A stretch of DNA of 64,000 bases from Undibacterium parvum (GCF_003955735.1 NZ_CP034464.1:2294001-2358000), one strand, 5' to 3'; numbered from the stretch's first letter, positions 1 through 9,546 are shown. The notes: generated by a model from the sequence alone, not told the origin. Program-made: numbers and translations.

Positions 1-708
1 GCCTTGGCAAGCGCCATACAATTGGCGGACGCGCCCTTGCCAACCATGTTGATCGGCACGCTGCCAGTGGTGATCGCGATATGCTCGAATTGGTCACCGC
101 AGCACGCCAGCGAGGGCATCGCCTGGAAAAAACTGGCACTGCCCTTATTGTGTATTTTTATAGGTCTGATGCTGGTCAATGCGGCCGAATTACGCCATCT
201 GGATGGCCAGCGTAGCCTGAGCCAATATCTGCAGGGCGGGTTGATCGCACTGTTGGCAGTGGCCGCCTGGACCTGGTATCCGATCATGAATGCGCGTTAC
301 ATGAAGGTCTACACGCATATTAGTGCCAGCACCTGGGCCACCGCTCAGGGTTTGATGACACTGCCGCTGGCGCTGCTAGGTCTAGCGGGCTACGCCTTGT
401 TTGCCCAACTGTATGCGGCACCGGGTGGCTATGCTTTTCCCTTGGGCAGCGCGCCGGCTAAATTTATCGCGGCGATGTTGATCTTGGGCTTTGCCGCCTC
501 CTGGTTGGGCACGCTATTCTGGAATCACGCCAGTAAAAAATTGCCGACTAGCCTGGCTGGACAACTAATCGTGTTTGAAACTTTGTCTGCTCTGCTGTAC
601 ACGTTTATCTTGCGCGGCGAGTTCCCGGCGAAGCAGATACTACTAGGGGTATGCCTATTGTGCCTGGGGGTTGCGCTTGCAGTACGTGCGTTTAAACAGC
701 AACATTAA
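1..708 (+). CDS. DMT/EamA-family membrane transporter, 5'-truncated by the window edge
   Basis: Integral membrane protein, mostly hydrophobic helices, read as the C-terminal part of a drug/metabolite transporter (EamA-like, usually about 300 residues with ten helices). The reading frame is open to base 1, so the true start lies outside the window; the TTG at 4 is only the first possible start visible. Recognisable features are the run of about seven hydrophobic segments, the mid-protein basic loop after WYPIMNARY and the short charged tail ending in FKQQH. The substrate cannot be read from the sequence. It converges with the histidine kinase gene on the other strand, with a shared hairpin between them. 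Confidence 0.7.
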   Translation, partial: ALASAIQLADAPLPTMLIGTLPVVIAICSNWSPQHASEGIAWKKLALPLLCIFIGLMLVNAAELRHLDGQRSLSQYLQGGLIALLAVAAWTWYPIMNARYMKVYTHISASTWATAQGLMTLPLALLGLAGYALFAQLYAAPGGYAFPLGSAPAKFIAAMLILGFAASWLGTLFWNHASKKLPTSLAGQLIVFETLSALLYTFILRGEFPAKQILLGVCLLCLGVALAVRAFKQQH

Positions 709-715
709 GGATACT

Positions 716-740
716 CCCCTAAAAATAGAGATTTTTAGGG
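716..740. terminator. Bidirectional terminator-like hairpin between convergent genes
   Basis: CCCCTAAAAA followed by a six-base loop and TTTTTAGGG forms a stem-loop just after the transporter stop codon and overlapping the kinase stop codon. It could end both transcripts. The left arm begins with GATACTCCCC, the same end sequence as the dispersed 82-84 bp elements in this window, so the hairpin may be derived from one of their ends. Confidence 0.5.
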
Positions 741-3086
741 ACGGGGCACGGTGAACCAGAAACAGGTGCCCAGACCTGGCTGCGTCACATAGCCGATTTC
801 ACCGCCCATTTTTCCTATCAGTTTTTTACTGATATTGAGACCCAGGCCGGTGCCGCCCTGCTGGCGGGTATTGTCGCTTTCGGCTTGCGCAAAAGCCTCG
901 AAAATACGACTTTGAAAATCTAATGGTATGCCGCTGCCGTGGTCTTCGACTTCGACCCGCCAGTAGGCTTCGGCCTCTGCCAGACGGATTTCTATCTCAG
1001 CCCCGGGTGGGGAGAATTTAGCCGCATTCGAGAGTAAATTCGCCAACACTTGCATCAGCCTATCCGGGTCACCGATGGCGATGCCGTTCAGGCTAGTCTG
1101 TTCCATCCGATAACGCACCTGATAGCTGGCCGCATAAGCGGCATTGGCCTCGATAGACTGGGCGATCAAGTCCTTCAGATTGACGCTGACACTGGCGATC
1201 GTCATTTGCCCTGAAAGTAGTTTATCCATATCCAGAATATCGTTGACCAGGGTAATTAAACGCTGGCTATTGCGATTCGCGACCTTGATCAACTCTAAGG
1301 CCTTGTCCGGTAAAGTGCCGAGTATGCCCGCTTCCAGTAAACCCAGAGCGCCACGGATGGAGGTGACCGGTGTACGCAACTCATGACTGACAGTGGAGAT
1401 AAACTCGGATTTGATACGCTCCATTTGTTTGCGTTGCGAGATATCGGTGTGGGTGCCGACCATGCGTAAAGCAGCACCATCGGCAGCGCGTTGCACCACC
1501 ATGCCGCGATCAAGTATCCACAAATAGCTGCCGTCTTTGCACAAGACCCTATGCTCGTTCGAAAAGCTATTGGTTATGCCGTCCAGATTTGCCTCTACAT
1601 CAGCCATCACGGCGGGCATGTCTTCCGGATGAACCCGGCTCGACCATTCTGTCAAAGCATCACCGATTTCTGCTTCGCTGTGGCCTAGCATTTCTTTCCA
1701 GCGTTTTGAGAGTTGCACTTTACCGCTAGGAATATCCCAATCCCAGACCCCATCGCCGCTGCCTTCCAGCGCAAACTTCCAGCGCTCTTCACTGGCGCGC
1801 AAAGAAGCCAGTGCCTTGATGGTTTTTTGTTCTAAACGCTTGTTGTCCGTGATGTCGGTGCCAACGCCGCAGGTGCCGGTAATCTTCCCTTCGAGATCAA
1901 ATAAGGGCGATCTAACCACCAGATAAGTATGCGTGCCATCTTCGCCTTGCACGTTATTTTCGGTCTGTAGCGTGAGCCCTTTCTCGATCAGCAGGCGCTC
2001 GCTCACTGCTACTTTTTCTGCCAATTCCAAGGGCAGCACATCAAGATAGCTCTTACCTAGAATATCGGCATTGCTGCAATGAAAAATGCGTTCGTATTCC
2101 TTATTCACATACAGATAACGGCCCTGCAAATCGCGTACATGCACGTAGGAGGTGGTGCTATTCATCAGGGTGTTAAATAACTGAATGCTGTCCTGGAGTT
2201 TTTGTTCCGCCAGTTTGAGTTCGGAAATCTCTCGTATGATCACCAGGTAACACAATTTTTTCTCAACCAATAGCTGCATTTCACTGATGGAAATGGCGAT
2301 GGCGAAGTGGCTGCCGTCACTGCGCTTGCCTATCATTTCACGGCGTGGATCAGCCATCTTGGCCTGATTGACGCGGCGGTAGTTTTGTATGAACCCTTCG
2401 CTGGTGCTGTGATAAGACTCGGTCAGTAAGCTCTTAATATTGCGGCCTAGCAAGCTCTCTTCCGTATAGTTAAACATCGCCAGCGTGGCCGTGTTGAGCG
2501 CCTGTATTCTATCGTTCAGGTCCACCGTGATGATCGCATCAGCGACGTTTTCCAGGACGTTAACGAGTTTGGATTCGCAGTCTAAAGCACGTTGCTGATG
2601 ATAGCTCAGGGCCAGCTCAGTTTCGGCCCAGGCTGCGAAGTCTTTGAGTGCCGCTAGCTCGCGCGCGCTGAGGCTGCGTGGGCTGTGCGCGATCAGACAT
2701 AAAGTGCCGAGTTTGTAGCCGTTCGGTCCATTTAATGGCACGCCCGCATAAAATTTAACAAAAGGGGCGGCGGTGACTAGGGGATTGTCGGCAAAGCGCG
2801 GATCAAGGTCGGCGTTTTCCACCACAAAGATGGGATCCTGCAGGATCGCGTGTCCGCAAAAAGAGACATTGCGCGGAGTTTGGCTGGCGTCTAGCCCTTG
2901 TTTTGACTTGAACCACTGCCTATCTTGATCGATCAGAGAAATCAGCACGATGGGCACGCCAAACAAGAGTTGCGCGCTACGCGTGATGCGCTCAAAGCGC
3001 TCTTCGCTCGGGGTATCGAGCACGCACAGTGAGCGTAGCTCTGCCAGCCGCGCGACTTCGTTATCCGGTATGCCTGGTTGCAGCAT
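735..3086 (-). CDS. GAF-PAS-PAS-PAS sensor histidine kinase
   Basis: A 783-residue soluble sensor kinase. An N-terminal GAF domain (about residues 25-160) is followed by three PAS/PAC modules (about 170-290, 300-415 and 430-555), a HisKA dimerisation helix with the phospho-acceptor His in FISTVSHELRTP (near residue 560) and a HATPase_c domain with the N, G1 and G2 boxes (NLLSNAAKFS, DHGSGIP, GGTGLGL). There is no transmembrane segment and no receiver domain, so it should sense a cytoplasmic cue and pass phosphate to a regulator encoded elsewhere. No partner response regulator is adjacent; the LytTR regulator at 3753 belongs with its own kinase. The signal is unknown. Confidence 0.88.
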   Translation of the reverse strand: MLQPGIPDNEVARLAELRSLCVLDTPSEERFERITRSAQLLFGVPIVLISLIDQDRQWFKSKQGLDASQTPRNVSFCGHAILQDPIFVVENADLDPRFADNPLVTAAPFVKFYAGVPLNGPNGYKLGTLCLIAHSPRSLSARELAALKDFAAWAETELALSYHQQRALDCESKLVNVLENVADAIITVDLNDRIQALNTATLAMFNYTEESLLGRNIKSLLTESYHSTSEGFIQNYRRVNQAKMADPRREMIGKRSDGSHFAIAISISEMQLLVEKKLCYLVIIREISELKLAEQKLQDSIQLFNTLMNSTTSYVHVRDLQGRYLYVNKEYERIFHCSNADILGKSYLDVLPLELAEKVAVSERLLIEKGLTLQTENNVQGEDGTHTYLVVRSPLFDLEGKITGTCGVGTDITDNKRLEQKTIKALASLRASEERWKFALEGSGDGVWDWDIPSGKVQLSKRWKEMLGHSEAEIGDALTEWSSRVHPEDMPAVMADVEANLDGITNSFSNEHRVLCKDGSYLWILDRGMVVQRAADGAALRMVGTHTDISQRKQMERIKSEFISTVSHELRTPVTSIRGALGLLEAGILGTLPDKALELIKVANRNSQRLITLVNDILDMDKLLSGQMTIASVSVNLKDLIAQSIEANAAYAASYQVRYRMEQTSLNGIAIGDPDRLMQVLANLLSNAAKFSPPGAEIEIRLAEAEAYWRVEVEDHGSGIPLDFQSRIFEAFAQAESDNTRQQGGTGLGLNISKKLIGKMGGEIGYVTQPGLGTCFWFTVPRP

Positions 3087-3412
3087 GTGACGCCCTTTTT
3101 AGCTAGTCTTCTTGAGAACATGCGAAAAAAATTGTGAGGTCCAAGCTAGATGCTGGCTTGCTAGGTGATCACTATAGCAAAACTTGCCAGCGAAAGGGGA
3201 TAGATGTTGCGACTCTCAATATGATGCTCAATTCGCCTTTTAGATCATTAAGATACTCAGTGGGGGTATCTGTCGTGATATCTCATTTGCGCAATACAGA
3301 TAAGGACAATTGCCCACTAAAAAGCGATACTCCCCTATTTTTGTGATTTTTAGTATCTATTCAACCTGCTACTAAAATTATTAAAAAAGACGAAAACCTC
3401 TCAAAGGAGATA

Positions 3413-3486
3413 CCGAGACACAGAGAAAAACGGGGAACTGCCTTGCTTTCCTCTGTGAATCTCTGTGTCTCTGTGCCTCTGTGTTG
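3413..3486. repeat. ACACAGAG-type inverted repeat
   Basis: ACACAGAGAAAAA on the left is mirrored by TTTCCTCTGTG and then CTCTGTGTCTCTGTGCCTCTGTG on the right, giving a low-complexity hairpin. A related element made of CGCAGAG/CTCTGCG words lies at 28003-28078. Similar intergenic hairpins are common in proteobacterial genomes. Function unknown; a role as terminator or repetitive palindrome is inference. Confidence 0.5.
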
Positions 3487-3660
3487 AGTGGTTTTGACTT
3501 TCTTCATAGCGGGCTGAACAGTAACGATTTTTACGAGAAAATAAGAGGGGCGTCGTGGGACTGCAGCATGATGATTGCTGGTGATCAAATCCTGAACTGA
3601 GCAAGATCGCGGTGGCTTGCGTTGATTTGAAGTTGCCGCCTGTTGAGCTTAATTTTATAC

Positions 3661-3745
3661 AGATACTAGGGGTGAGTATCGATGGTGATTTCTATTTTGC
3701 GTAGGTAATCATTGCGCAAGCCAGCATCGATTTCAGATACTCCCC
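3661..3745. repeat. Relic of an ATACTCCCC-type element
   Basis: AGATACTAGGGGTGAGTATC on the left and CAGATACTCCCC on the right bracket about 50 bp of unrelated sequence. The ends match the ATACTCCCC / GGGGAGTAT ends of the better-preserved 82-84 bp elements elsewhere in the window, although their orientation here is less regular. It lies just downstream of the LytTR regulator stop codon. Confidence 0.4.
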
Positions 3746-3752
3746 ACATTAT

Positions 3753-4544
3753 TTACATTTGTTGAAATAGATGCAGATGATTGCGGCTCACTTCTAATTT
3801 CTCGGGGTGGCCTTTTAATTGCACTAATTGGCGGCCGCGGAAATCGCGTGTCACTTCGCTGATGGCTTGCACGTTGACGATGCAAGAGCGGTGTATGCGC
3901 CAAAATTCATCTGGATTGAGTTCATCTTCCAGCTCTTTGAGCGACTTGCGTATCAGATATTCGGCGGCCTCGGTCTGTACCCGGGTATATTTTTCGTCAG
4001 AGCGAAAAAATAAGACTTCTTTGGTGCTGATCATGCGCAAACTGGCGCCGACACTGGCCTGTATCCAGCGCAGATAATCGGTTTTATGTGCCTGGCTATG
4101 TTGCAGCAATTGCTGGAGTAATTGTTCCATTTGTTCGGATTGCGGGGCAGCGCCTGGATGTGTACTCGGCGCGGCGCTGGCGACGGCAGCCAGTCTTTGT
4201 TGCAGGCGGCGACAAGTGCTGGCTAAGCGTTCCGCATCGACCGGTTTCAACAGGTAATCCATAGCACCTTGCTCGAAAGCCTGAATCGCGTATTCATCGT
4301 AAGCGGTGACGAACACGATCTGCGCTTGTTGCGCTAAAGTGCGGGCCGCCTCTATGCCGTTTTTACCCGGCATACGGATATCGAGAAAGATGATGTCGGG
4401 CGCATGCAACTGCGCTTGTTCGAGTGCGGCGATGCCATTGGCCGCCTCCGCCACGATCTGCAACTCTGGCCAGACCTCGGCCAGGCGGCTCTTGAGTTGC
4501 TCGCGCATCGGGGTTTCGTCATCGACGATCAGGGCGGTCGGCAT
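3753..4544 (-). CDS. LytTR-family response regulator (AlgR/LytR type)
   Basis: A 263-residue regulator with an N-terminal receiver domain (acidic pair in VDDETP, phospho-acceptor Asp in IIFLDIRMPGKNG, signature Lys in YLLKPV) and a C-terminal LytTR DNA-binding domain (about residues 160-260, with FRSDEKYTRV, EFWRIHRSCIVN and a final VSRNHLHLF). LytTR regulators bind direct repeats and often control surface, fimbrial or exopolysaccharide genes. The gene lies 20 bp downstream of the kinase gene at 4565 and is surely its partner. Direct targets are not visible. Confidence 0.9.
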   Translation of the reverse strand: MPTALIVDDETPMREQLKSRLAEVWPELQIVAEAANGIAALEQAQLHAPDIIFLDIRMPGKNGIEAARTLAQQAQIVFVTAYDEYAIQAFEQGAMDYLLKPVDAERLASTCRRLQQRLAAVASAAPSTHPGAAPQSEQMEQLLQQLLQHSQAHKTDYLRWIQASVGASLRMISTKEVLFFRSDEKYTRVQTEAAEYLIRKSLKELEDELNPDEFWRIHRSCIVNVQAISEVTRDFRGRQLVQLKGHPEKLEVSRNHLHLFQQM

Positions 4545-4564
4545 AGAGATTTCCTGGAGACAGA

Positions 4565-5440
4565 TTAATTGAGTGGCAGACGTATGCTGACGCGTGCACC
4601 GCCATTGGCCGGCGCTTCGACTATCAATTGCGCACGGCTGCCGTAGAGTATTTTGAGGCGTTCGCGGATATTCGACAAGCCTATGCCGTCATCGGCATGC
4701 AGATTAAAGCCTACCCCATCGTCAGTGACCGTCACTTGCAGATCGTTGTCGAGACGGATCGCCTGTATCGTAATATGGCCGCCAGCTACTTTTGGTTCTA
4801 GCCCGTGTTTAATCGAATTTTCTACCAGGGTCTGCAACATCATCGCTGGAAAAGCCGCCAGTGCTAACTCAGGTGCGACCTCAATACTGGTGCTGAGACG
4901 CTCTCCCATGCGAGCTTGCATGATGTTCAGATAGGCACGTGACATCTCCACTTGCTGCCCCAGACTACTACTGTTTTTGTCACGCATCTGCGGCAAGGCG
5001 GCGCGCAAATACAGGATTAAGGCGGCATGAATTTTGGCCGCCTGGGCCTGATCGGTTTCGATTAACTGGCCGATCAGCGCCAGGGTATTAAATAAAAAAT
5101 GCGGCTCTATCTGTGCCTGCAAGGCCGCCATTTGCGCTTCCAGCAAACGTCGCTCCAAGGCTTCTACATCGGCCCGCGTGATGGCGGCACTGGCTGCCAA
5201 CTCGGCCTTACGCTTGCCGCCAGCCACACTCTTGATGACGATAGAGCCCCAGAAGAACAAGCCGCCCAAAGGGCCAAAACCGATAGGGCCGGTAATCAGA
5301 AACACCAGAAAGCAAATCAGGATCAGGTGCAACCATGAGACCACCGCCAACCAGTCGAAGAAGCGCCACCATAAGACGCGCGCGGTCTCGCACACATCCA
5401 GGGTGAAATTTAAAACTTTATTCTCGTTAGACTTATGCAT
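4565..5440 (-). CDS. LytS/AlgZ-type sensor histidine kinase
   Basis: A 291-residue membrane kinase. Two N-terminal hydrophobic segments (about residues 25-75) are followed by the His_kinase (LytS/YehU) domain with the phospho-acceptor in QIEPHFLFNTLALI and a compact HATPase domain (LVENSIKHG, VTDDGVGF, GIGLSNI). This class works with LytTR regulators, and its partner gene follows directly. There is no recognisable extracytoplasmic sensing domain, so the signal may be sensed in the membrane. The short membrane-protein gene upstream on the same strand (5504-5755) may be part of the same transcript. Confidence 0.9.
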   Translation of the reverse strand: MHKSNENKVLNFTLDVCETARVLWWRFFDWLAVVSWLHLILICFLVFLITGPIGFGPLGGLFFWGSIVIKSVAGGKRKAELAASAAITRADVEALERRLLEAQMAALQAQIEPHFLFNTLALIGQLIETDQAQAAKIHAALILYLRAALPQMRDKNSSSLGQQVEMSRAYLNIMQARMGERLSTSIEVAPELALAAFPAMMLQTLVENSIKHGLEPKVAGGHITIQAIRLDNDLQVTVTDDGVGFNLHADDGIGLSNIRERLKILYGSRAQLIVEAPANGGARVSIRLPLN

Positions 5441-5503
5441 GCTAGTTCTCCCTGTCCCCGGGTTCTACACCAGGGCGCTGCAAATGGATTTAGTTAAATT
5501 AGA

Positions 5504-5755
5504 TTATTGATTGCTGGTTTGCTTGGGCTTGAGCACGCACAGCAATACTACTAGCTTTATCAACAAGAAAGCGATAAACAGGCTCAAGGCCAGGGGCAGT
5601 ATGCTCAGTAGCAAGGCGGCACCCAGACATGCCAGAATTAAGTTAGGCATAGCTAAAGTCATCAAATACTGAAAAACCTGGCGGGCCAGCGCAAAAAATT
5701 CCAGGCTAGTCTGGCGCAAGCTTTTGATTACTTGTGCGAATGTAGGGCTTTGCAT
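5504..5755 (-). CDS. Small two-helix membrane protein of unknown function
   Basis: An 83-residue protein. I placed the start at the ATG at 5755 because TAAGGAGAGCAG, a strong ribosome-binding site, sits directly upstream; a longer frame exists but has no such site. Residues about 25-75 form two hydrophobic helices (LTLAMPNLIL..., LLLSILPLALSLFIAFLLIKLVVLL), and the tail is basic and polar. It is encoded 63 bp upstream of the LytS-type kinase on the same strand, so it could be co-expressed and might modulate the kinase, but nothing in the sequence shows this. Confidence 0.6.
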   Translation of the reverse strand: MQSPTFAQVIKSLRQTSLEFFALARQVFQYLMTLAMPNLILACLGAALLLSILPLALSLFIAFLLIKLVVLLCVLKPKQTSNQ

Positions 5756-5993
5756 ACTGCTCTCCTTAGTGTGTAAATGCTTGCTGATATCAGCGCAGCG
5801 GCCAGTCGTTAGGCTCACTGTAAGCGGATGTGCTGCACGACACCAGCGTGCTGCGACCAATTGCAGCAGCATGCGGGTGAATGGTGACGGCAGTGGATAA
5901 ACGGTGTGCCGTCGCTAGTAGTTTTAGGGTGAGCTGCAGGGTAGGGGCGGAATAACATACAATGGCTGCCTCCCTGTTTATATATTTATCCCC

Positions 5994-6497
5994 GTGCTGA
6001 CTTCTCTCCTTAAATTCGCAGCCCTGCTCCTGACAGTGACGCTGATGGCCTGTTCTCCTAAGTTTGACTGGCGCGAAGTGCGTGGTAGCGATGCCCCGTT
6101 TACCATCCTAATGCCCGCCAAAGCGGCTTCGTTCTCGCGTCTGATGGAACTCGATGGCGTCAATCTGAATCTGCACATGACCGCCGCCGATGCGGGCGGC
6201 GTGAGTTTTGCGGTCGGTTATGCCAAAGTCAATGAGAGCAGCAAAATACCCGGGGTGCTCGCCGCGATGCAAGCGGGCATGTTGAAAAACATACGCGCCA
6301 CCAGTAGCAAGCCACGTCAATCAGATGGCAGTGAAATCGAGGCGATCGGCCAACTCCAAAATGGCCAAACGGTCAAACTACTAGGGCGTTTTGTGGCCCG
6401 TGGTAACTGGGTGTATCAGGTCGTCATCATAGGCCCGGAAAAAGCGCTGAACGCCGACGTGGTCGATACCTTTCTGACCTCCTTCAAAGCAGGATAG
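5994..6497 (+). CDS. Predicted lipoprotein of unknown function
   Basis: A 167-residue protein with a GTG start, a hydrophobic signal segment and a lipobox LMAC with the lipidated Cys at residue 20. The mature part (FDWREVRGSDAPFTILMPAK...) resembles small periplasmic lipoproteins that carry a domain beginning with an 'FTxLxP' strand, but I cannot name a family. Residues after the lipobox favour outer-membrane anchoring (Ser-Pro rather than Asp at +2/+3). It stands alone between divergent neighbours. Confidence 0.6.
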   Translation: MLTSLLKFAALLLTVTLMACSPKFDWREVRGSDAPFTILMPAKAASFSRLMELDGVNLNLHMTAADAGGVSFAVGYAKVNESSKIPGVLAAMQAGMLKNIRATSSKPRQSDGSEIEAIGQLQNGQTVKLLGRFVARGNWVYQVVIIGPEKALNADVVDTFLTSFKAG

Positions 6498-6676
6498 GGT
6501 AGTGCGAGGCGCGTAGGTGGCGGACTAATTTAACACTCACTGCCTTAGGATTTTTTGTGATTTACCAACACTGGGACTCTCCTAAATGTCTTTTTAGGAC
6601 TATCATTTAGTTACGTTGACCGTTTTTTTCGTCTAGAAGGAGATGGCCGCTGTTTCACCACCACATAGGAGAAAAA

Positions 6677-7027
6677 ATGTTAATCACTTTTACATCCAAG
6701 GCCGCCGCCGAAGTGACCATGTATAAAGAACATGCGCGTCGGGCTTTAGAGCTACTCCATAAAAATGTCGATCGTGGGGTGTTGACCTTTGCCGAGACTG
6801 CCAATGCGATCAAGGTGATAGAGGATGCGGTGGCTGAGAGTCGCGCTCATCCTATCAGCGAAGAGGTAGTGCATGATATTGAAGCCCATCCAGATGATGA
6901 CGACAATGAGCATGAACACGAGCAAGAGGCGGTCGCCAAAGTCAGTTTTTCTGCCCGCATGTTTCCCTTGCTAGATATGCTCAGAGCTGCGCACAAGAAG
7001 CAACATGATGTGATCTGGAGCGAGTAA
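6677..7027 (+). CDS. DUF1840 family protein
   Basis: A 116-residue protein opening with MLITFTSKAAAEVTMYKEHA, the hallmark start of the DUF1840 family in betaproteobacteria. The middle is helical, followed by an acidic/His stretch (EAHPDDDDNEHEHEQE, about residues 69-85) that might bind metal, and a C-terminal helix (RMFPLLDMLRAAHKKQHDVIW). A ribosome-binding site (AGGAG) lies a few bases upstream. It ends 4 bp before the hydrolase gene, so the two are probably one operon. The molecular role of DUF1840 is not known. Confidence 0.8.
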   Translation: MLITFTSKAAAEVTMYKEHARRALELLHKNVDRGVLTFAETANAIKVIEDAVAESRAHPISEEVVHDIEAHPDDDDNEHEHEQEAVAKVSFSARMFPLLDMLRAAHKKQHDVIWSE

Positions 7028-7031
7028 GGGC

Positions 7032-7904
7032 ATGAGCGCGCACATAGAAAACACCCAGGAATTTACTTTAAGCAGCAACGACGGCACCCAACTATTCGTG
7101 CGCGACTGGCCCTTAGAAGGCTCAGCCACGCCGCAGGATGGGGTCTTCATCATGCATGGTTTAGGTGAACATTGTGGTCGTTATGCGCATGTGGCGCGGT
7201 TTTTTAATACTTTGGGGTTTGCGGTGCGCACCTATGATCATCGCGGTCATGGGCAGTCTGGCGGCAGCCGCGGTGATGTGCCAGATACCGAGGCACTATT
7301 ACGCGATGCGCGTATGCTGCTGAACGATTTCAGTAAAAAATTGCAAGCACCGCCTTTGCTATTTGGGCACAGCATGGGAGGTGTATTTGCAGCGCGTTTT
7401 GCCACGGCTGGCTTAGCGCCGGTGCGGGCGCTGATCCTGTCTTCTCCAGCGCTGGCGTTGCACATGTCGGGGCTAGAGAAAGTCTTGCTGAAAGTGGCGA
7501 GCCTGTTAATCCCAGGTTTAGGAATACCGAACGGTTTAAAAACCCGCTATTTGTCGCATGATGCAGCAGTGGTCGCGGCCTACGAGAATGATGCCTTAGT
7601 ACACGGCAAGATCAGTGCGCGTCTGCTCAATGCAATGTTGCAAGCGGCTGAGTTCTCGCTTCAGCACACCGCGCAATTGACGATTCCTGTTTTACTTCTG
7701 GTCGCGCAACAAGATCATCTGGTCGACCCGAAAGGCAGTGCCGCCTTCGCCAAAAATCTAAACCCAGCGCGTGCCAAGGCGATTTTCTACCCAGATTTTT
7801 ATCACGAAATTTTTAATGAGCTGGAAGCGACGCAGGTTTTCGATGATCTGCGAACTTGGTTAGAGCAACAGCATTTCACCCCCTTGTTGGCGAAGTCAGC
7901 TTGA
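7032..7904 (+). CDS. Alpha/beta hydrolase, monoacylglycerol-lipase-like
   Basis: A 290-residue serine hydrolase of the Hydrolase_4 (serine aminopeptidase S33/monoacylglycerol lipase) type. Residues visible are the oxyanion-hole HGLGEHCGRY (42-51), the strand YDHRGHGQS, the nucleophile elbow GHSMGG with Ser114, the acid in LLVAQQDHLVD and the His in YPDFYHEIFNE. No signal peptide, so it is cytoplasmic. Substrates are probably monoacylglycerols or other esters, which is family knowledge rather than something shown here. Translation is likely coupled to the preceding DUF1840 gene. Confidence 0.85.
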   Translation: MSAHIENTQEFTLSSNDGTQLFVRDWPLEGSATPQDGVFIMHGLGEHCGRYAHVARFFNTLGFAVRTYDHRGHGQSGGSRGDVPDTEALLRDARMLLNDFSKKLQAPPLLFGHSMGGVFAARFATAGLAPVRALILSSPALALHMSGLEKVLLKVASLLIPGLGIPNGLKTRYLSHDAAVVAAYENDALVHGKISARLLNAMLQAAEFSLQHTAQLTIPVLLLVAQQDHLVDPKGSAAFAKNLNPARAKAIFYPDFYHEIFNELEATQVFDDLRTWLEQQHFTPLLAKSA

Positions 7905-8042
7905 GCCTGCCTGAATCTGTTTGAATCTAAGCAGCGCACAGCTGGCGCTACGTTTGAAATAGCTGGAGCGCCTGTCAGGCTGTTACACTAGCGGCCTATC
8001 TAGGCAAGACTAGTAAATGCACCGCTAAAATTTAAGAATGAT

Positions 8043-9482
8043 ATGCAAACACCTTCAAGAAAAACCCTGACTAAGCCGAGTAACCCGAGTAAGACGGCGA
8101 AGCCGTCGAGTCAGGCGAAATCATTCAAGCCTGCCAATCCGGCAACGCCAGCGCCGACTGCCACTGCCGAATTCAAAATGACAGAAATTAAAGCCGATTC
8201 TTTGGCCTTTAGTCTGGTAGGTGCTGCGCAAGCGGTCGCTTATGTGTTGGAAGGGATGGCCCTACCTCAGGCGCTAGCCAAAGTGTTTGCGCAAACCAAT
8301 GCCTCACCGCAAGCGCGCGGCGCGATTCAGGATATTTCCTATCGCAGCATGCGGCAGGTCGGTTGTGTCGATGCCCTGCTGACTTTAATGACGACTAAAC
8401 CGCCTGAGCCACCCTTGCTGTACAGCTTGATGTGTTGTGCGCTGACCTTATTAGTCAAAGTGGATGGCGAAGAAGCTCCCTACGAAGATTTTATCGTGGT
8501 CGATCAAGCCGTCAATGCCGCCGCCTCTAGCCCGCACATGGTGTTTGCCAAAGGCATGGTCAATGCCATCTTGCGGCGTTTTTTGCGCGAGCAGGCAAGT
8601 CTGCTCGCTACCGTGATGAAGCAACCGACCGCGCTATGGAATTACCCGCAATGGTGGGTAGATCAATGTAAAGCGGCGTATCCGCAAGATTGGCAAGCCA
8701 TCTTGCGCGCCGGCAATCAGCCGCCGCCTTTGACACTGCGCGTCAATCAAAGGCAGATTTCCGTGGCGGATTACTTAGTCATGCTGGAAGCGGCACAAAT
8801 GGCCGCCACCCAGATCGGCCCGGACGCGGTGCGTCTGGTGAAGCCAGTTCCGGTTCTTCAACTACCAGGATTTGAACAAGGTCTGGTGTCGGTGCAAGAT
8901 GCCGGTGCGCAATTAGCCGCTAGCTTGCTCGATGTGCAAGATGGCATGCGGGTCTTGGATGCCTGCGCGGCACCGGGTGGTAAGACTTGCCATTTGCTGG
9001 AAATCGCCAATCTTGATTTGCTGGCCATCGATTCTGATCCTAAACGGGTCGAACGCATCCATGAAAATCTGACAAGGTTGAAACTGAGCGCCAATGTCAG
9101 GGCCGCCGATGCCGGTAAATCCAACTGGTGGGATGGTCAGGCGTTTGACCGTATCTTGGCCGACGTACCTTGCACCGCCTCCGGCATAGTCAGACGGCAT
9201 CCGGATATACGCTGGTTACGCCGCAAAATGGATGCGGTGCAGTTGGCGGCCTCTTCCGCGCGTTTGCTGGATAATCTCTGGACTATGCTGAAACCCGGCG
9301 GAAAATTGCTGCTGGTGACTTGTTCTATCTGGCCTATGGAGTCTGAGGCTCAGGCGGCGGCGTTTGGAGTACGTCATGACGCAGTCCGACTTGATGCGCC
9401 AGGGCAATTACTACCACAGTTGGATGGCAACAACGATCATGATGGCTTGTTTTACGCTTTGTTTCAAAAACCGGCAGTCTGA
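8043..9482 (+). CDS. rsmB: 16S rRNA m5C967 methyltransferase RsmB
   Basis: A 479-residue protein with a Lys/Pro-rich N-terminal extension (about 50 residues), a NusB-like RNA-binding domain (about 60-190) and a Rossmann methyltransferase domain. The SAM motif DACAAPGGKT starts near residue 306, the ADVPCTASG motif with the release Cys follows, and VTCSIWPMES carries the catalytic Cys near 427. RsmB methylates C967 of 16S rRNA. Gene order with DUF4390 and NtrYX-type genes downstream is the usual betaproteobacterial one. The N-terminal extension is unusual in length and probably disordered. Confidence 0.93.
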   Translation: MQTPSRKTLTKPSNPSKTAKPSSQAKSFKPANPATPAPTATAEFKMTEIKADSLAFSLVGAAQAVAYVLEGMALPQALAKVFAQTNASPQARGAIQDISYRSMRQVGCVDALLTLMTTKPPEPPLLYSLMCCALTLLVKVDGEEAPYEDFIVVDQAVNAAASSPHMVFAKGMVNAILRRFLREQASLLATVMKQPTALWNYPQWWVDQCKAAYPQDWQAILRAGNQPPPLTLRVNQRQISVADYLVMLEAAQMAATQIGPDAVRLVKPVPVLQLPGFEQGLVSVQDAGAQLAASLLDVQDGMRVLDACAAPGGKTCHLLEIANLDLLAIDSDPKRVERIHENLTRLKLSANVRAADAGKSNWWDGQAFDRILADVPCTASGIVRRHPDIRWLRRKMDAVQLAASSARLLDNLWTMLKPGGKLLLVTCSIWPMESEAQAAAFGVRHDAVRLDAPGQLLPQLDGNNDHDGLFYALFQKPAV

Positions 9483-9546
9483 AACGGGTTTCCAGTTATC
9501 ATGTTGATCACCCGTACATGATATAGGCATCGCTTTTTATTTTCAC

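Larger units (their letters stand above)
3087..3752. other. Gene-free 666 bp stretch with repeat remnants
   Basis: No convincing gene is present; short open frames here lack ribosome-binding sites and family features. Visible structure is of three kinds: ATACTCCCC-type ends at about 3251-3350 (GGGGGTATC facing GATACTCCCC about 75 bp away) and 3661-3745, and a hairpin built from CACAGAG-type words at 3413-3486. The stretch therefore looks like an accumulation site for small repeats between two signalling loci. Confidence 0.55.

Noticed and set aside
3134..3346. A 70-codon open frame in the gap before the LytTR pair
   Set aside because: It runs through family C-type ends, lacks a ribosome-binding site and matches no family.
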